Positions 1 to 6,703 of a stretch of DNA of 22,885 nt are shown here, piece after piece. This stretch comes from a virus. Both the position numbers and the translations under genes were made by a program. The notes beneath the pieces were generated by a model, which ran no database searches, was not told the DNA's origin, and saw only the letters and a program-made list of their open reading frames with translations. Position 1 is the stretch's first letter, and every line of letters begins with the position of its first letter. Where the stretch lies: positions 1 through 22,885 of IMG/VR virus record IMGVR_UViG_3300032304_002469; one strand, given 5' to 3'.

Positions 1-747
1 AGAATAAGCACCAAATAACATTCCTGTACCAAGTAATGCACCAAGAGCGAGCAAAGAACTGCTACTAAAAGCACCAAGACCTTCTGCCAAATTTATTAAT
101 AGACTTTTTATTCCTTCTCCGCCGCCAAGAGCTTGGGCTGCGGCACCACCAGCGGCCAACGCAGCAATAAAACCTCCAATGCCTGCACCTAGTGCGGCTA
201 GTCCTAAACCGCCGCCTATGCTACCTAAAAATCCTGAAGATTTGGTATCAGCAGAACCAGGTGTTGTTGCTGTTGCGGAGGTTTTTGAAAATTTGGTTTT
301 ATAATCTTTTTCTCTTTGAGCCGCATTTTTAAAGAACATATCACCTTTTTTCTCACCTGCAATTCCTTGTTTTTTAATAAATTTAGCAAAGTTTTGCTTC
401 ATAATATTCATGTCATACGCCATACCAGGTAATGACATTGAATTTTTGGTGAAAATCGTTGTGTTTCTTTTAACTGCCGACATTTCATCAATTAAAACAT
501 TTAGTTTTAAATCCATCGAGGCACTAGAAAATGATGGAACAACTCCTGACGATGTTTTATTTGATGATCGTGAGGTCGCTGAATATGCTTTAAATAGTGA
601 AGGCAAAGCCGCAGCTAAAAACCCTCTTTGATTAAAAAGTTGCCGTGGGTCTATTTTTTCCAATGTTCTTTTGCCAACAGCAGAAAAAACACCACCACCT
701 TTTTCTTTTTCGGCCCGATATATTTCGGCTAATCTTGATTGTGCCAT
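1..747 (-). CDS. Tape-measure/hub-associated structural protein, N-terminal 249 aa (partial)
   Basis: Translation of the minus strand from the ATG at 747 stays open to the window edge, so at least 249 residues are present and the C-terminus is missing. The first ~165 residues are polar, with Lys/Arg-rich patches and a helical-looking stretch containing LPGMAYDMNIMKQNFAKFIK (about residues 107-126). From ~168 onward it becomes very rich in Gly, Ala and Leu, giving two hydrophobic segments at about 168-205 and 225-249. The start follows the preceding stop immediately (TAA then ATG). In many tailed phages the gene right after the frameshifted tail chaperone pair is the tape measure, and the hydrophobic Gly/Ala region fits that role. 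It could instead be a hub protein carrying a peptidoglycan hydrolase further downstream. I do not see a catalytic domain in this part. The role is inferred mainly from position and composition. Confidence 0.6.
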   Translation of the reverse strand, partial: MAQSRLAEIYRAEKEKGGGVFSAVGKRTLEKIDPRQLFNQRGFLAAALPSLFKAYSATSRSSNKTSSGVVPSFSSASMDLKLNVLIDEMSAVKRNTTIFTKNSMSLPGMAYDMNIMKQNFAKFIKKQGIAGEKKGDMFFKNAAQREKDYKTKFSKTSATATTPGSADTKSSGFLGSIGGGLGLAALGAGIGGFIAALAAGGAAAQALGGGEGIKSLLINLAEGLGAFSSSSLLALGALLGTGMLFGAYS

Positions 748-942
748 TTATTTTCTATTTCTTTGTTGTTTTAATTTTTCATTTTCTTCTTCAAGATACT
801 TTATTAACATATCTACATATAATTGTCTTTCCCACGGTATCATTCCATCCAATTCAGTTAAACTATATTTGTGATGCTGCATTAACGAAAAATTAGTTTG
901 ATAATAATTCTCCAAACTATCGTGAGAAAGACTTATGCGAAA
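748..942 (-). CDS. -1 frame extension of gp26-like protein (tail chaperone T-like segment)
   Basis: A 64-codon open frame lies between the gp26-like gene and the tape-measure-like gene, in the -1 frame relative to gp26. It has no credible start of its own: the first ATG (882) lacks a Shine-Dalgarno sequence at usable distance, and the only GGAG is about 27 nt upstream. Read through the slippery site at 939-948 it would add about 64 residues and give a 306-aa fusion. The segment ends in a charged, helical tail with the motif LDGMIPWERQLYVDMLIKYL followed by an E/K/Q-rich coiled-coil-like end. Tail assembly chaperones of many long-tailed phages (lambda G and G-T) are made this way just upstream of the tape measure. 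The assignment is inferred from frame, position and sequence character. The alternative is a free 44-aa protein from the ATG at 882. Confidence 0.72.
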   Translation of the reverse strand, partial: FRISLSHDSLENYYQTNFSLMQHHKYSLTELDGMIPWERQLYVDMLIKYLEEENEKLKQQRNRK

Positions 943-1667
943 AAATTTTGTACACCTTCAATTGTAACTTTCTCTGAATAATTACATTTTGGACATTTAA
1001 AGTCAAAATCTTTAGTTAATTTAGGCATTGTTTCAAAGAATTTTTGAATCTTTTCTAAGTCTGCTTGTTGTAGACTTTCAATAAAATCAATTAATTCTTT
1101 TTCACCTACATCTTTGGCATAATATATTTTATCATCATCGTACACATAATCAATACAACTTACAATTAAATTTAAAATATCAATGTCATTTCTTTTGTTT
1201 AATTTTTCAATCATATCAAAGTTTGGATATTTCATACAAACACCTAATTTATCCGATAATGCAATTTTATCAGTATGATTTGGATCTTTTATTGGCACAA
1301 TATCTAATAAATTTACATCAATTTTTACCAAACCTCCACAACTTTTATCTTTTCCTTCTTCATCTTGCACTACATTATTACAAGTATAACGAAGGTTGGT
1401 AATTTCACCAACTGATCTAGCTCTAAGATTTAGAAAAAGATTCTCTAAATCAAATGTAGGTAATTTATCAATATCAACTTTTTCATCCAATACACAATTT
1501 TTTAATACTTGTTTAATGGCACCTGTCACATCTTTTACATCATCAGACTGTGCAGCCATTAAAAATAGTTTTTGTTCTTTTACAAGAAACGGCCTAAAGC
1601 GAACAGATTTTCCAGTCGAAATAAGATTTGCTTCATATACAGGCACATCAAGTTTTGGCAAAGCCAT
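933..1667 (-). CDS. gp26: gp26-like baseplate hub/tail assembly protein
   Basis: A 244-aa protein (T4 gp26 is about 208 aa) resembling the T4 'base plate protein' family that includes gp26. The N-terminal part carries conserved-looking LPxxDVPxYE and FRPFLVKEQKLFL segments. There are two cysteine pairs, C96/C110 (YTCNN...SCGG) and C225/C228 (FKCPKC). Together they could bind one metal ion, although the spacing between them is large. A strong Shine-Dalgarno AGGAG (1674-1678) sits 6 nt before the ATG at 1667. It follows the gp54-like gene by 18 bp. In T4, gp26 acts in hub assembly. Here its 3' end carries a slippery sequence leading into a short -1 frame, so it probably works as the short form of a tail assembly chaperone pair for the downstream tape-measure-like protein. 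The family call is fairly secure; the chaperone role is inference. Confidence 0.72.
   Translation of the reverse strand: MALPKLDVPVYEANLISTGKSVRFRPFLVKEQKLFLMAAQSDDVKDVTGAIKQVLKNCVLDEKVDIDKLPTFDLENLFLNLRARSVGEITNLRYTCNNVVQDEEGKDKSCGGLVKIDVNLLDIVPIKDPNHTDKIALSDKLGVCMKYPNFDMIEKLNKRNDIDILNLIVSCIDYVYDDDKIYYAKDVGEKELIDFIESLQQADLEKIQKFFETMPKLTKDFDFKCPKCNYSEKVTIEGVQNFFA
939..948 (-). promoter_or_regulatory. Tandem -1 ribosomal slippery site A_AAT_TTT_TTC
   Basis: Read on the minus strand in the gp26 frame, the codons before the stop are CAA AAT TTT TTC GCA TAA. Both A_AAT_TTT and T_TTT_TTC fit the canonical X_XXY_YYZ heptamer and overlap each other. Slippage at either one yields the same -1 frame and the same peptide, entering the open frame that ends at 748. 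An SD-like AAGGTG (953-958) lies a few nucleotides upstream, as in other stimulated bacterial -1 sites. A 7-bp stem (913-919 with 894-900, 12-nt loop) lies downstream, but at 19 nt it is further away than usual. No expression data are available here. Confidence 0.75.
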
Positions 1668-1673
1668 AATAAT

Positions 1674-1678
1674 CTCCT
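1674..1678 (-). promoter_or_regulatory. Strong Shine-Dalgarno (AGGAG) for the gp26-like gene
   Basis: On the minus strand the sequence before the ATG at 1667 is AGGAGATTATT, the clearest ribosome binding site in the minus-strand block. It fixes the start of the gp26-like gene and suggests a higher initiation rate than for its coupled neighbours. Confidence 0.7.
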
Positions 1679-1685
1679 AATTAAA

Positions 1686-2435
1686 TTAAAAAGCACGACC
1701 TAATGGTAATTTTCTTGCAGCTGCACTTCCAAACAATGCGGTAGCTGCTGCGGCCAAATCATATGAACCACTATAGATTGGCCTATATTTTTGATACGCA
1801 AACTGAATTGATAATCTATGAAAATTTTCTTCTGACCAATTTAATGTCTGTGCAGCTATTCCAATTGGAAAAGCATCCATCAATTCAATTGCATATATTT
1901 GTTTTATAAATTCATCATACTGAATTATTTTAATATTTGTCATATAACGAGTAGCATTATCTTTTGGATATCTAAAATTATTTGTATCTGTTGGCATAAT
2001 TGCTTCCATCCAACGATCAAATAACTTTCTTTCAAAAAAATCATTTGTACAAATAAAAGTTAAAGAGGCATCATTATATTGAACTTGATGTGGAACTTTG
2101 AAGGTTGGACCATATGTTCTCACTTCATTTGTTTGAAAAGTTTTGCCTGGCAATTCAGCATTTTCACATTGAAGTGCCAAATATCTTGTCAACGAGGCAT
2201 TGGATGTTTTTGAATATTCATCTTGTTGACCGCTTTTACCAAAAGCAGAACCAATTGCATCTGACACATCACTAATAACAGAATTTGGAAAGTTTATAAT
2301 TTTTTCAATAATTGAACTACTAACAAACTGGCCAATGTAAGGTGGTATTGGAAGAATAACTTCAAATCTGGATGGTTTCGCAAAACCGTCTTTACCTCGA
2401 GCATTAGCTAAAAAAAGATTTGGTGAAAATGACAT
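1686..2435 (-). CDS. gp54: gp54-like tail tube initiator (gp19-fold tube protein)
   Basis: A 249-aa protein with the layout of contractile-tail tube-fold proteins. There is an N-terminal KPSRFEVILPIPP strand, then a region ALQCENAELPGK followed by FDRWMEAIM and MTNIKIIQYDEF. The C-terminal half AFPIGIAAQTLNW...IQFAYQKYRPIY closely parallels the end of T4 gp19. An extra loop of about 50 residues (about 36-85) is inserted after the first strand. At 249 aa it is longer than gp19 (163 aa) and shorter than T4 gp54 (320 aa). Its place beside gp26 and near gp48 favours gp54, the protein that starts tube polymerisation on the gp48 cap, over the tube subunit itself. The ATG abuts the stop of the upstream 192-aa gene (TAA then ATG), suggesting translational coupling. 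Confidence 0.65.
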   Translation of the reverse strand: MSFSPNLFLANARGKDGFAKPSRFEVILPIPPYIGQFVSSSIIEKIINFPNSVISDVSDAIGSAFGKSGQQDEYSKTSNASLTRYLALQCENAELPGKTFQTNEVRTYGPTFKVPHQVQYNDASLTFICTNDFFERKLFDRWMEAIMPTDTNNFRYPKDNATRYMTNIKIIQYDEFIKQIYAIELMDAFPIGIAAQTLNWSEENFHRLSIQFAYQKYRPIYSGSYDLAAAATALFGSAAARKLPLGRAF

Positions 2436-3014
2436 TTAAAATTTCTTTCGTGAGTCGGCGTAAATTTTACTCTCTGAAGCTCCAACAAAACTATCTGTTG
2501 GTAATAATGCAGCAATATCCCACTCATCAGCAGTTATCTCTAAAAAACGAGAATTGATATTTGAAAAAAGATACCTCTTGATGCATGGCATAGCTTCGAA
2601 GGCAGAACTAGCAGCTTTCAAATATTCATAACTAAGTCTTAACTTTGTTCTGTCATCAAAGTTTTTATTGGTCGTAGTTTTACTTAATTTGTCCAATAAT
2701 ATGATTCGTTGCCTTGGGTGAATGTAGTGTAAATTCAACCCTAAGAAACCGTCTGAGTATTGTTCTATTGGAATTACCAATGGGAACCTGTCGTAATATG
2801 GCATTGAATCTTTAGTCTTTGGATCATAGTAGTAAAAATACATCTTTCCAATAAATGTCTTATCTCTCAATCTTTGCCTGTCACGAATCAATGAAGCTGG
2901 TGTTGGATTTAAGTTTTTAACTTTCGCATTTAGCCATTCTCTAGCCATGCGAGTTCTTGGTGTTAAACCCTCTTTCGCTAACGATTGTTTTATTCGGTCG
3001 ATGAGATAAGCCAT
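2436..3014 (-). CDS. Unrecognised 192-aa protein of the T4-type tail/head completion cluster
   Basis: A well-formed 192-aa protein that I cannot assign to a named T4 gene. The N-terminus is basic (RIKQSLAKEGLTPRTRMAREWLNAKVKNL). A conserved-looking central block follows, GKMYFYYYDPKTKDSMPYYD then FPLVIPIEQYSDGFLGLNLH, rich in Tyr, Phe and Pro and ending in YIHPRQRIILLDKL. The C-terminal third looks helical (YLKAASSAFEAMPCIKRYLF). No signal peptide, membrane segment or obvious catalytic motif is visible. It lies between gp4 (13-bp gap) and the gp54-like gene (directly adjacent), so a structural or assembly role in joining or completing head and tail is likely but inferred. In T4, gp2 and gp50/gp4 are neighbours in a similar place; this protein does not look like gp2 to me. 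Confidence 0.75.
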   Translation of the reverse strand: MAYLIDRIKQSLAKEGLTPRTRMAREWLNAKVKNLNPTPASLIRDRQRLRDKTFIGKMYFYYYDPKTKDSMPYYDRFPLVIPIEQYSDGFLGLNLHYIHPRQRIILLDKLSKTTTNKNFDDRTKLRLSYEYLKAASSAFEAMPCIKRYLFSNINSRFLEITADEWDIAALLPTDSFVGASESKIYADSRKKF

Positions 3015-3019
3015 TGGGC

Positions 3020-3027
3020 TATTTATC
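3020..3027 (-). promoter_or_regulatory. Late-promoter-like GATAAATA just before the 192-aa gene
   Basis: On the minus strand the end of gp4 reads TTGAGATAAATAGCCCAATG. GATAAATA fits the NATAAATA form of the T4-type late -10 element reported for marine T4-like phages (from memory). With T4 geometry the start of transcription would fall on the A of the ATG at 3014, giving a leaderless message, so it may equally be chance. Confidence 0.3.
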
Positions 3028-3462
3028 TCAAAGTTTTAACCCTAATTCGTTTTCTGTAATCAACATAAACTTCCATCCATGTTCTTTACAGAATAAATCA
3101 GCTGCTCGCCATTTTTCTTGGTTAATTGCATATGTTGCTGCTTCTTGAAGAAACTTTTGTGTACGTCTTTTTTGAGTAGGTTTTTGAGTTTGTTTAAATG
3201 GCTTTACTTCCATGACAACAGTAGTTTCTTTGTTTGCCTGACGAATTCTTGCAATAAAATCAGGAAAGTAACGATGCACTTTTTGGTCTATTGGAGATTT
3301 GTAAGGTATTGGCAATTCTTCAGAAGCCCACCAAATCACATTTGGTTGTTCATCCAAATATTTCATTACACGCAATTCCCATGAAGAACGATAGACGATG
3401 TTTGTGGCATCGCCCTTGTATTTGTTTGGGTTTCGTGGTGTAAACCATCCTTTATATGACAT
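3028..3462 (-). CDS. gp4: gp4 head completion protein (PD-(D/E)XK nuclease fold)
   Basis: A 144-aa protein closely matching T4 gp4 (about 150 aa), the head completion protein needed after DNA packaging to make the head competent for tail joining. Shared landmarks are the N-terminal PRNPNKYKGD, YRSSWELRVMKYLD, WASEELPIPYKSP, RYFPD and EVKP. Residues E29, D68, E85 and K87 fit the PD-(D/E)XK endonuclease core, also seen in TnsA-like enzymes. Whether it cuts DNA in the virion is not established by the sequence. It is the first gene of the minus-strand block and diverges from gp48, with only 36 bp between the two start codons. The upstream ribosome site is weak (AGAGAGAT). Confidence 0.9.
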   Translation of the reverse strand: MSYKGWFTPRNPNKYKGDATNIVYRSSWELRVMKYLDEQPNVIWWASEELPIPYKSPIDQKVHRYFPDFIARIRQANKETTVVMEVKPFKQTQKPTQKRRTQKFLQEAATYAINQEKWRAADLFCKEHGWKFMLITENELGLKL

Positions 3463-3467
3463 AAATA
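3460..3467 (+). promoter_or_regulatory. Late-promoter-like CATAAATA upstream of gp48
   Basis: CATAAATA in the context GACATAAATAC lies 31 nt before the gp48 ATG, which is normal spacing for a T4-type late promoter (TATAAATA in T4). The predicted start is near 3473, leaving a leader of about 25 nt with AGGA at 3488-3491 as ribosome site. It overlaps the gp4 start codon on the other strand. The same 11-mer recurs at 14770-14780. Confidence 0.5.
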
Positions 3468-3480
3468 CTATCTATCTCTC

Positions 3481-3488
3481 TTTTTATA
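3481..3488 (-). promoter_or_regulatory. Late-promoter-like TATAAAAA for the minus-strand block
   Basis: On the minus strand TATAAAAA (7 of 8 positions of TATAAATA) lies upstream of gp4. The predicted start is near 3475, about 13 nt before the ATG at 3462. It faces the plus-strand element at 3460-3467, so each promoter lies in the initially transcribed region of the other. Confidence 0.4.
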
Positions 3489-3498
3489 GGATTATCAC

Positions 3499-4701
3499 AT
3501 GCCGTTATTTGGTTTAGGCGAAATCAAATTTGATAAAAGCCCAAATACAACAGATGGACCGTTAGCTTCATTATACGAGTCAGAATTTAAAAGCAGAACT
3601 TTAAAATATCCATTAGAGTTGACTAGACCAGAAGTTGGTCACTACATGCTAATTTATATTAAAAAACAAAAATCTTCTCAACTCACAGATGCGCCTCAAG
3701 AAGATCCAACACAACAAGCTTTGAATAGTCTTGGTAGCAATATTAAAGGTGCTATTGGCGGAGAAGTTGGAAATTTTGTTTCAAATCAAGTAGGAAAATT
3801 AGATAGCATGACCGGTGGTGCTTTAACTAGCATTGCTTCTGGAGTTAAAAATATAGTTAGCGGTTTAGGTTCAAATAAACCAAAAGTATTAAATGGAAAT
3901 GCGGCTGCAACACAATCAATCATTAATAGAAATGTAAAAAGTTTACAATTAAATGGCGGTAAATTAAGTCAAACAACTTTTACTGGCGATGTAATAGCTC
4001 TGTATATGCCAGAAACAGTACAATTTGGTTTTTCACAAAACTACGATCAACTATCTCTTATAAGTGGATTAGCAGGTTTAGCTGGCGTAGCTATTACAGA
4101 ACAAATTGATTCTGGAGGTAACACTCAAAAGTTACTTGATGCGGCCAAAGTTGCAATAACTAGAGCAGGAGCTTCAGGTTTAGGTGACATTGGTCGTGCA
4201 GGTGCTTTTTTAGGTTTTGGTTCTGTTATTAATCCAATGTTAGAAGTGATATACAAATCTCCTTCTTTTAGAAATTTTGATTATGTTTTTAAATTTTATC
4301 CAAGAAGTGAGAAAGAAGGTATAGAGGTACAAAAGATTATCAATATGTTACAATTTCACCAAGCACCAGAAATCAAAACTGATGGTTCAGTTAGTATGTT
4401 GATACCACCATCTGAATTTGATTTGAAGTTTTATTATGCAGGTAAAGAAAATGATAATATTCCAAAAATAGGTTCTTGCATTTTAAAAAATATACAAATT
4501 AATTATGCGCCACAGGGATGGTCAGCTTATGAAGTTCCTGGTCAAGGTGCAACTTTAGGTGGAACAGGAATGCCGGTTGCAATTGAAATGACCTTATCAT
4601 TCCAAGAAGTAACATATTTAACAAAAAATGTTCCTTTGCCAGGTGACATAACTCCAGAAAAAACTGCTGCAAGCCAACGAGGCGAATATGGTACATCTTA
4701 A
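3499..4701 (+). CDS. gp48: gp48 baseplate tail tube cap
   Basis: A 400-aa protein matching the gp48 type (T4 gp48 is 364 aa), which sits on the central hub and forms the platform on which the gp54 ring and tail tube assemble. The N-terminal ~55 residues and the C-terminal half (FDYVFKFYPRSEKEG, MLQFHQAPEI, LIPPSEFDLKFYYAG, IQINYAPQGWSAYE, EMTLSFQEVTYLTK) form the tube-fold core. Residues about 55-150 are a low-complexity, Gly/Ser/Asn/Gln-rich insert (including GEVGNFVSNQVGKLDSMTGG) that looks flexible. Expression starts from the 36-bp divergent gap, with AGGA 7 nt before the ATG. It opens the plus-strand baseplate operon, unlike T4, where 48 and 54 are adjacent and co-directional; here the gp54-like gene is on the other strand. 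Confidence 0.85.
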   Translation: MPLFGLGEIKFDKSPNTTDGPLASLYESEFKSRTLKYPLELTRPEVGHYMLIYIKKQKSSQLTDAPQEDPTQQALNSLGSNIKGAIGGEVGNFVSNQVGKLDSMTGGALTSIASGVKNIVSGLGSNKPKVLNGNAAATQSIINRNVKSLQLNGGKLSQTTFTGDVIALYMPETVQFGFSQNYDQLSLISGLAGLAGVAITEQIDSGGNTQKLLDAAKVAITRAGASGLGDIGRAGAFLGFGSVINPMLEVIYKSPSFRNFDYVFKFYPRSEKEGIEVQKIINMLQFHQAPEIKTDGSVSMLIPPSEFDLKFYYAGKENDNIPKIGSCILKNIQINYAPQGWSAYEVPGQGATLGGTGMPVAIEMTLSFQEVTYLTKNVPLPGDITPEKTAASQRGEYGTS

Positions 4702-4715
4702 AGAAATTAATTAAA

Positions 4716-5366
4716 ATGGCAAAATATTTCCAATACTACCCTAAAACATTTTATATTAGTAATAACGACACTAATGGTGTTGATACTGTTACAAATGTAC
4801 TTACAAGGTTTGCTTTTGAACAACAATTAAAAGATAACTCTACAGCTTTCTATCCATATCAAATACAAGATTCTGATACGCCAGAAATCGTTGCTCATAA
4901 ATTTTATGGCGATTCAGAAAAACATTGGATTGTATTATTGTTTAATGATATTATTGATCCTCAATTTGATTGGCCATTAAAATCTGAAACATTAATACAA
5001 TTTGTTAACGACAAATATACAGCTAATGGTTCCGCAAATGCTACGGTGCAAACTGGCCTTGAGTGGGCTTTGAGTACCAATAATGTTCAAGCACATTTTA
5101 AAGTTGTTACAACAACAACAAGTGATGGAACAATAACAGTAAAAAAATATCAAATTGATGCAAACACATACGCTAATACATCTGGAACAACTAACACATA
5201 TACAACGGCAAATAATGAATCGGTAACAATAAAAATTTCAAAAGAAGTTCGCTCTTATTATGAATATGAGGTAGAAGAAAATGAATCTAAAAGAGAAATT
5301 AGATTATTGAAAAAAGAATTTATGCCTTTAGTTAATAAAGAACTTAAAAGAATATTGTCAGTATGA
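4716..5366 (+). CDS. gp53: gp53 baseplate wedge subunit
   Basis: A 216-aa protein matching T4 gp53 (196 aa), a LysM-like wedge protein that links wedges to the hub. The core block is IVAHKFYGDSEKHWIVLLFN followed by DIIDPQFDWPL, which parallels the T4 segment with YGNPQLYWVLL and NDNYDPYYGW. An Asn/Thr-rich variable middle (about 105-165) is followed by a charged C-terminal helix with repeated Glu/Lys (EVEENESKREIRLLKKEFMP). It lies 14 bp after gp48, with a weak A-rich leader. Its TGA overlaps the ATG of the next gene (ATGA), so gp27 is probably translated by coupling. Confidence 0.85.
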   Translation: MAKYFQYYPKTFYISNNDTNGVDTVTNVLTRFAFEQQLKDNSTAFYPYQIQDSDTPEIVAHKFYGDSEKHWIVLLFNDIIDPQFDWPLKSETLIQFVNDKYTANGSANATVQTGLEWALSTNNVQAHFKVVTTTTSDGTITVKKYQIDANTYANTSGTTNTYTTANNESVTIKISKEVRSYYEYEVEENESKREIRLLKKEFMPLVNKELKRILSV

Positions 5367-6703
5367 GTTTTGAAATCAAAAAATCTACGCAGTATAAGAT
5401 TGATGAGCTTCTTCTTGTAACAAAAGATGGCAAAATTGATATAAGTTCAATTTTTAGTGAGATAAACATTTTTGATTCTCTATTAATGCCTGTAATGAGT
5501 GGCAATATTTTAATTCGTGATTCTTTGAATTTATCTGGCCAATTGTTATTTGATGGTTCAGAATCAATACTAATAAGTTTAAAAAAAGATGAAGAATCTG
5601 ATGTTGCTACATTTAAAAAAGCGTTTCGTGTTTACAAGCAATCTGAAAGAATAAATGATGGTCCAGGAACTGTAAGATATATTTTACATTTCGTTTCGGA
5701 TGAATTAATCTATTCGGATCAACAAAGAATTAATCAGTCTTACGAAGCAACTTACTCAGATATAGTTCAAAAAATTCTTTTAGATTACCTTAAAGTTCCT
5801 GAAAATAACTTAGGAGGAATTTATGAAAATTCTTTGGGTATTCGAAATGTTGTAATACCAAATTTAAGACCTCTAGAAGCAATTCAATGGTGCTCAAAGA
5901 GGGCTTTAGATTCAAAGAATTCAGCAAATTTCGTGTTCTTTCAAAATATTACTGGTTTTAATTTTGCAACTCTTTCTACATTATTATCGCAAAAAGAAGT
6001 TTTAGATATACAATACCAAACAAAAAATATTGGCACAAATGCAATTAGTGAAATGCAAGGAGCTAGATACCTAGAAGTTTTAACTTTAAATGACGCAATT
6101 GATAGAACAAGATCAGGTGTTAATTCGGGTAAATTTATTGGTTTTGATCCAATTACAAGATCGATAATGACAAAAAACATTAGTTATGGAGATCATTATA
6201 CAAATATGGACCATGGCAATAAAACACCAAATTTTACCTCAATTCAAAATAGAGGCGGAGTTGAAAATTCAGAAACATTTAATGCTCGTAAATCTGTAAG
6301 TATTTTTGGTTACGCAAAACAAAATAGTGAATACATTAAAAAGTATGATCCTTCTTCTATATCAAAGGAAGAAACAATAGAAAATTGGTACTTTCAGAGA
6401 AAAGCTGTTTTAAAAAATTTAATGTCAAAGAAATTAAAGGTTGTAATGCCAGGTAATTTTCAATTATCTTCTGGTTTTAATGTAAATGTTGAAGCACCAC
6501 AATTAGGTGTTTTTAATAAAACCACAAACGAAGATGATAAAAGTATTAGTGGCAAATATATTATTGTTGCTTCTAGACAAATTATTTCTTTTGATAAACA
6601 CGAAACTGTCCTTGAAGTAGCCTCTAGTTCATCTTCAACCGATTTCATAGCATCTAGTGGCCGAGAACAACAAAGTGAAATTTTAGGATATACAACAGAA
6701 TGA
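5363..6703 (+). CDS. gp27: gp27-like baseplate hub subunit
   Basis: A 446-aa protein in the position and style of T4 gp27 (391 aa), the trimeric torus that holds the gp5 spike and joins the six wedges. Visible features include an N-terminal strand set (INIFDSLLMPVMSGNILIRD), a block FRVYKQSERINDGPGTVRYI followed by LHFVSDELIYSDQQRINQSY, and a C-terminal beta-rich part (VVMPGNFQLSSGFNVNVEAP, SISGKYIIVASRQIISFDKH). This order (hub domain, helical middle, gp44-like barrel) is that expected for gp27 and related hub proteins. It overlaps gp53 by 4 bp at its start and gp5 by 4 bp at its end (ATGA at both). Distance from T4 gp27 is large, so the call rests partly on gene order before gp5. Confidence 0.78.
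   Translation: MSFEIKKSTQYKIDELLLVTKDGKIDISSIFSEINIFDSLLMPVMSGNILIRDSLNLSGQLLFDGSESILISLKKDEESDVATFKKAFRVYKQSERINDGPGTVRYILHFVSDELIYSDQQRINQSYEATYSDIVQKILLDYLKVPENNLGGIYENSLGIRNVVIPNLRPLEAIQWCSKRALDSKNSANFVFFQNITGFNFATLSTLLSQKEVLDIQYQTKNIGTNAISEMQGARYLEVLTLNDAIDRTRSGVNSGKFIGFDPITRSIMTKNISYGDHYTNMDHGNKTPNFTSIQNRGGVENSETFNARKSVSIFGYAKQNSEYIKKYDPSSISKEETIENWYFQRKAVLKNLMSKKLKVVMPGNFQLSSGFNVNVEAPQLGVFNKTTNEDDKSISGKYIIVASRQIISFDKHETVLEVASSSSSTDFIASSGREQQSEILGYTTE

Noticed and set aside
410-896. Plus-strand open frames at 410-631 and 645-896
   Set aside because: They lie opposite the tape-measure-like gene and the frameshift extension, have Phe/Leu-rich antisense-like composition and lack ribosome sites.
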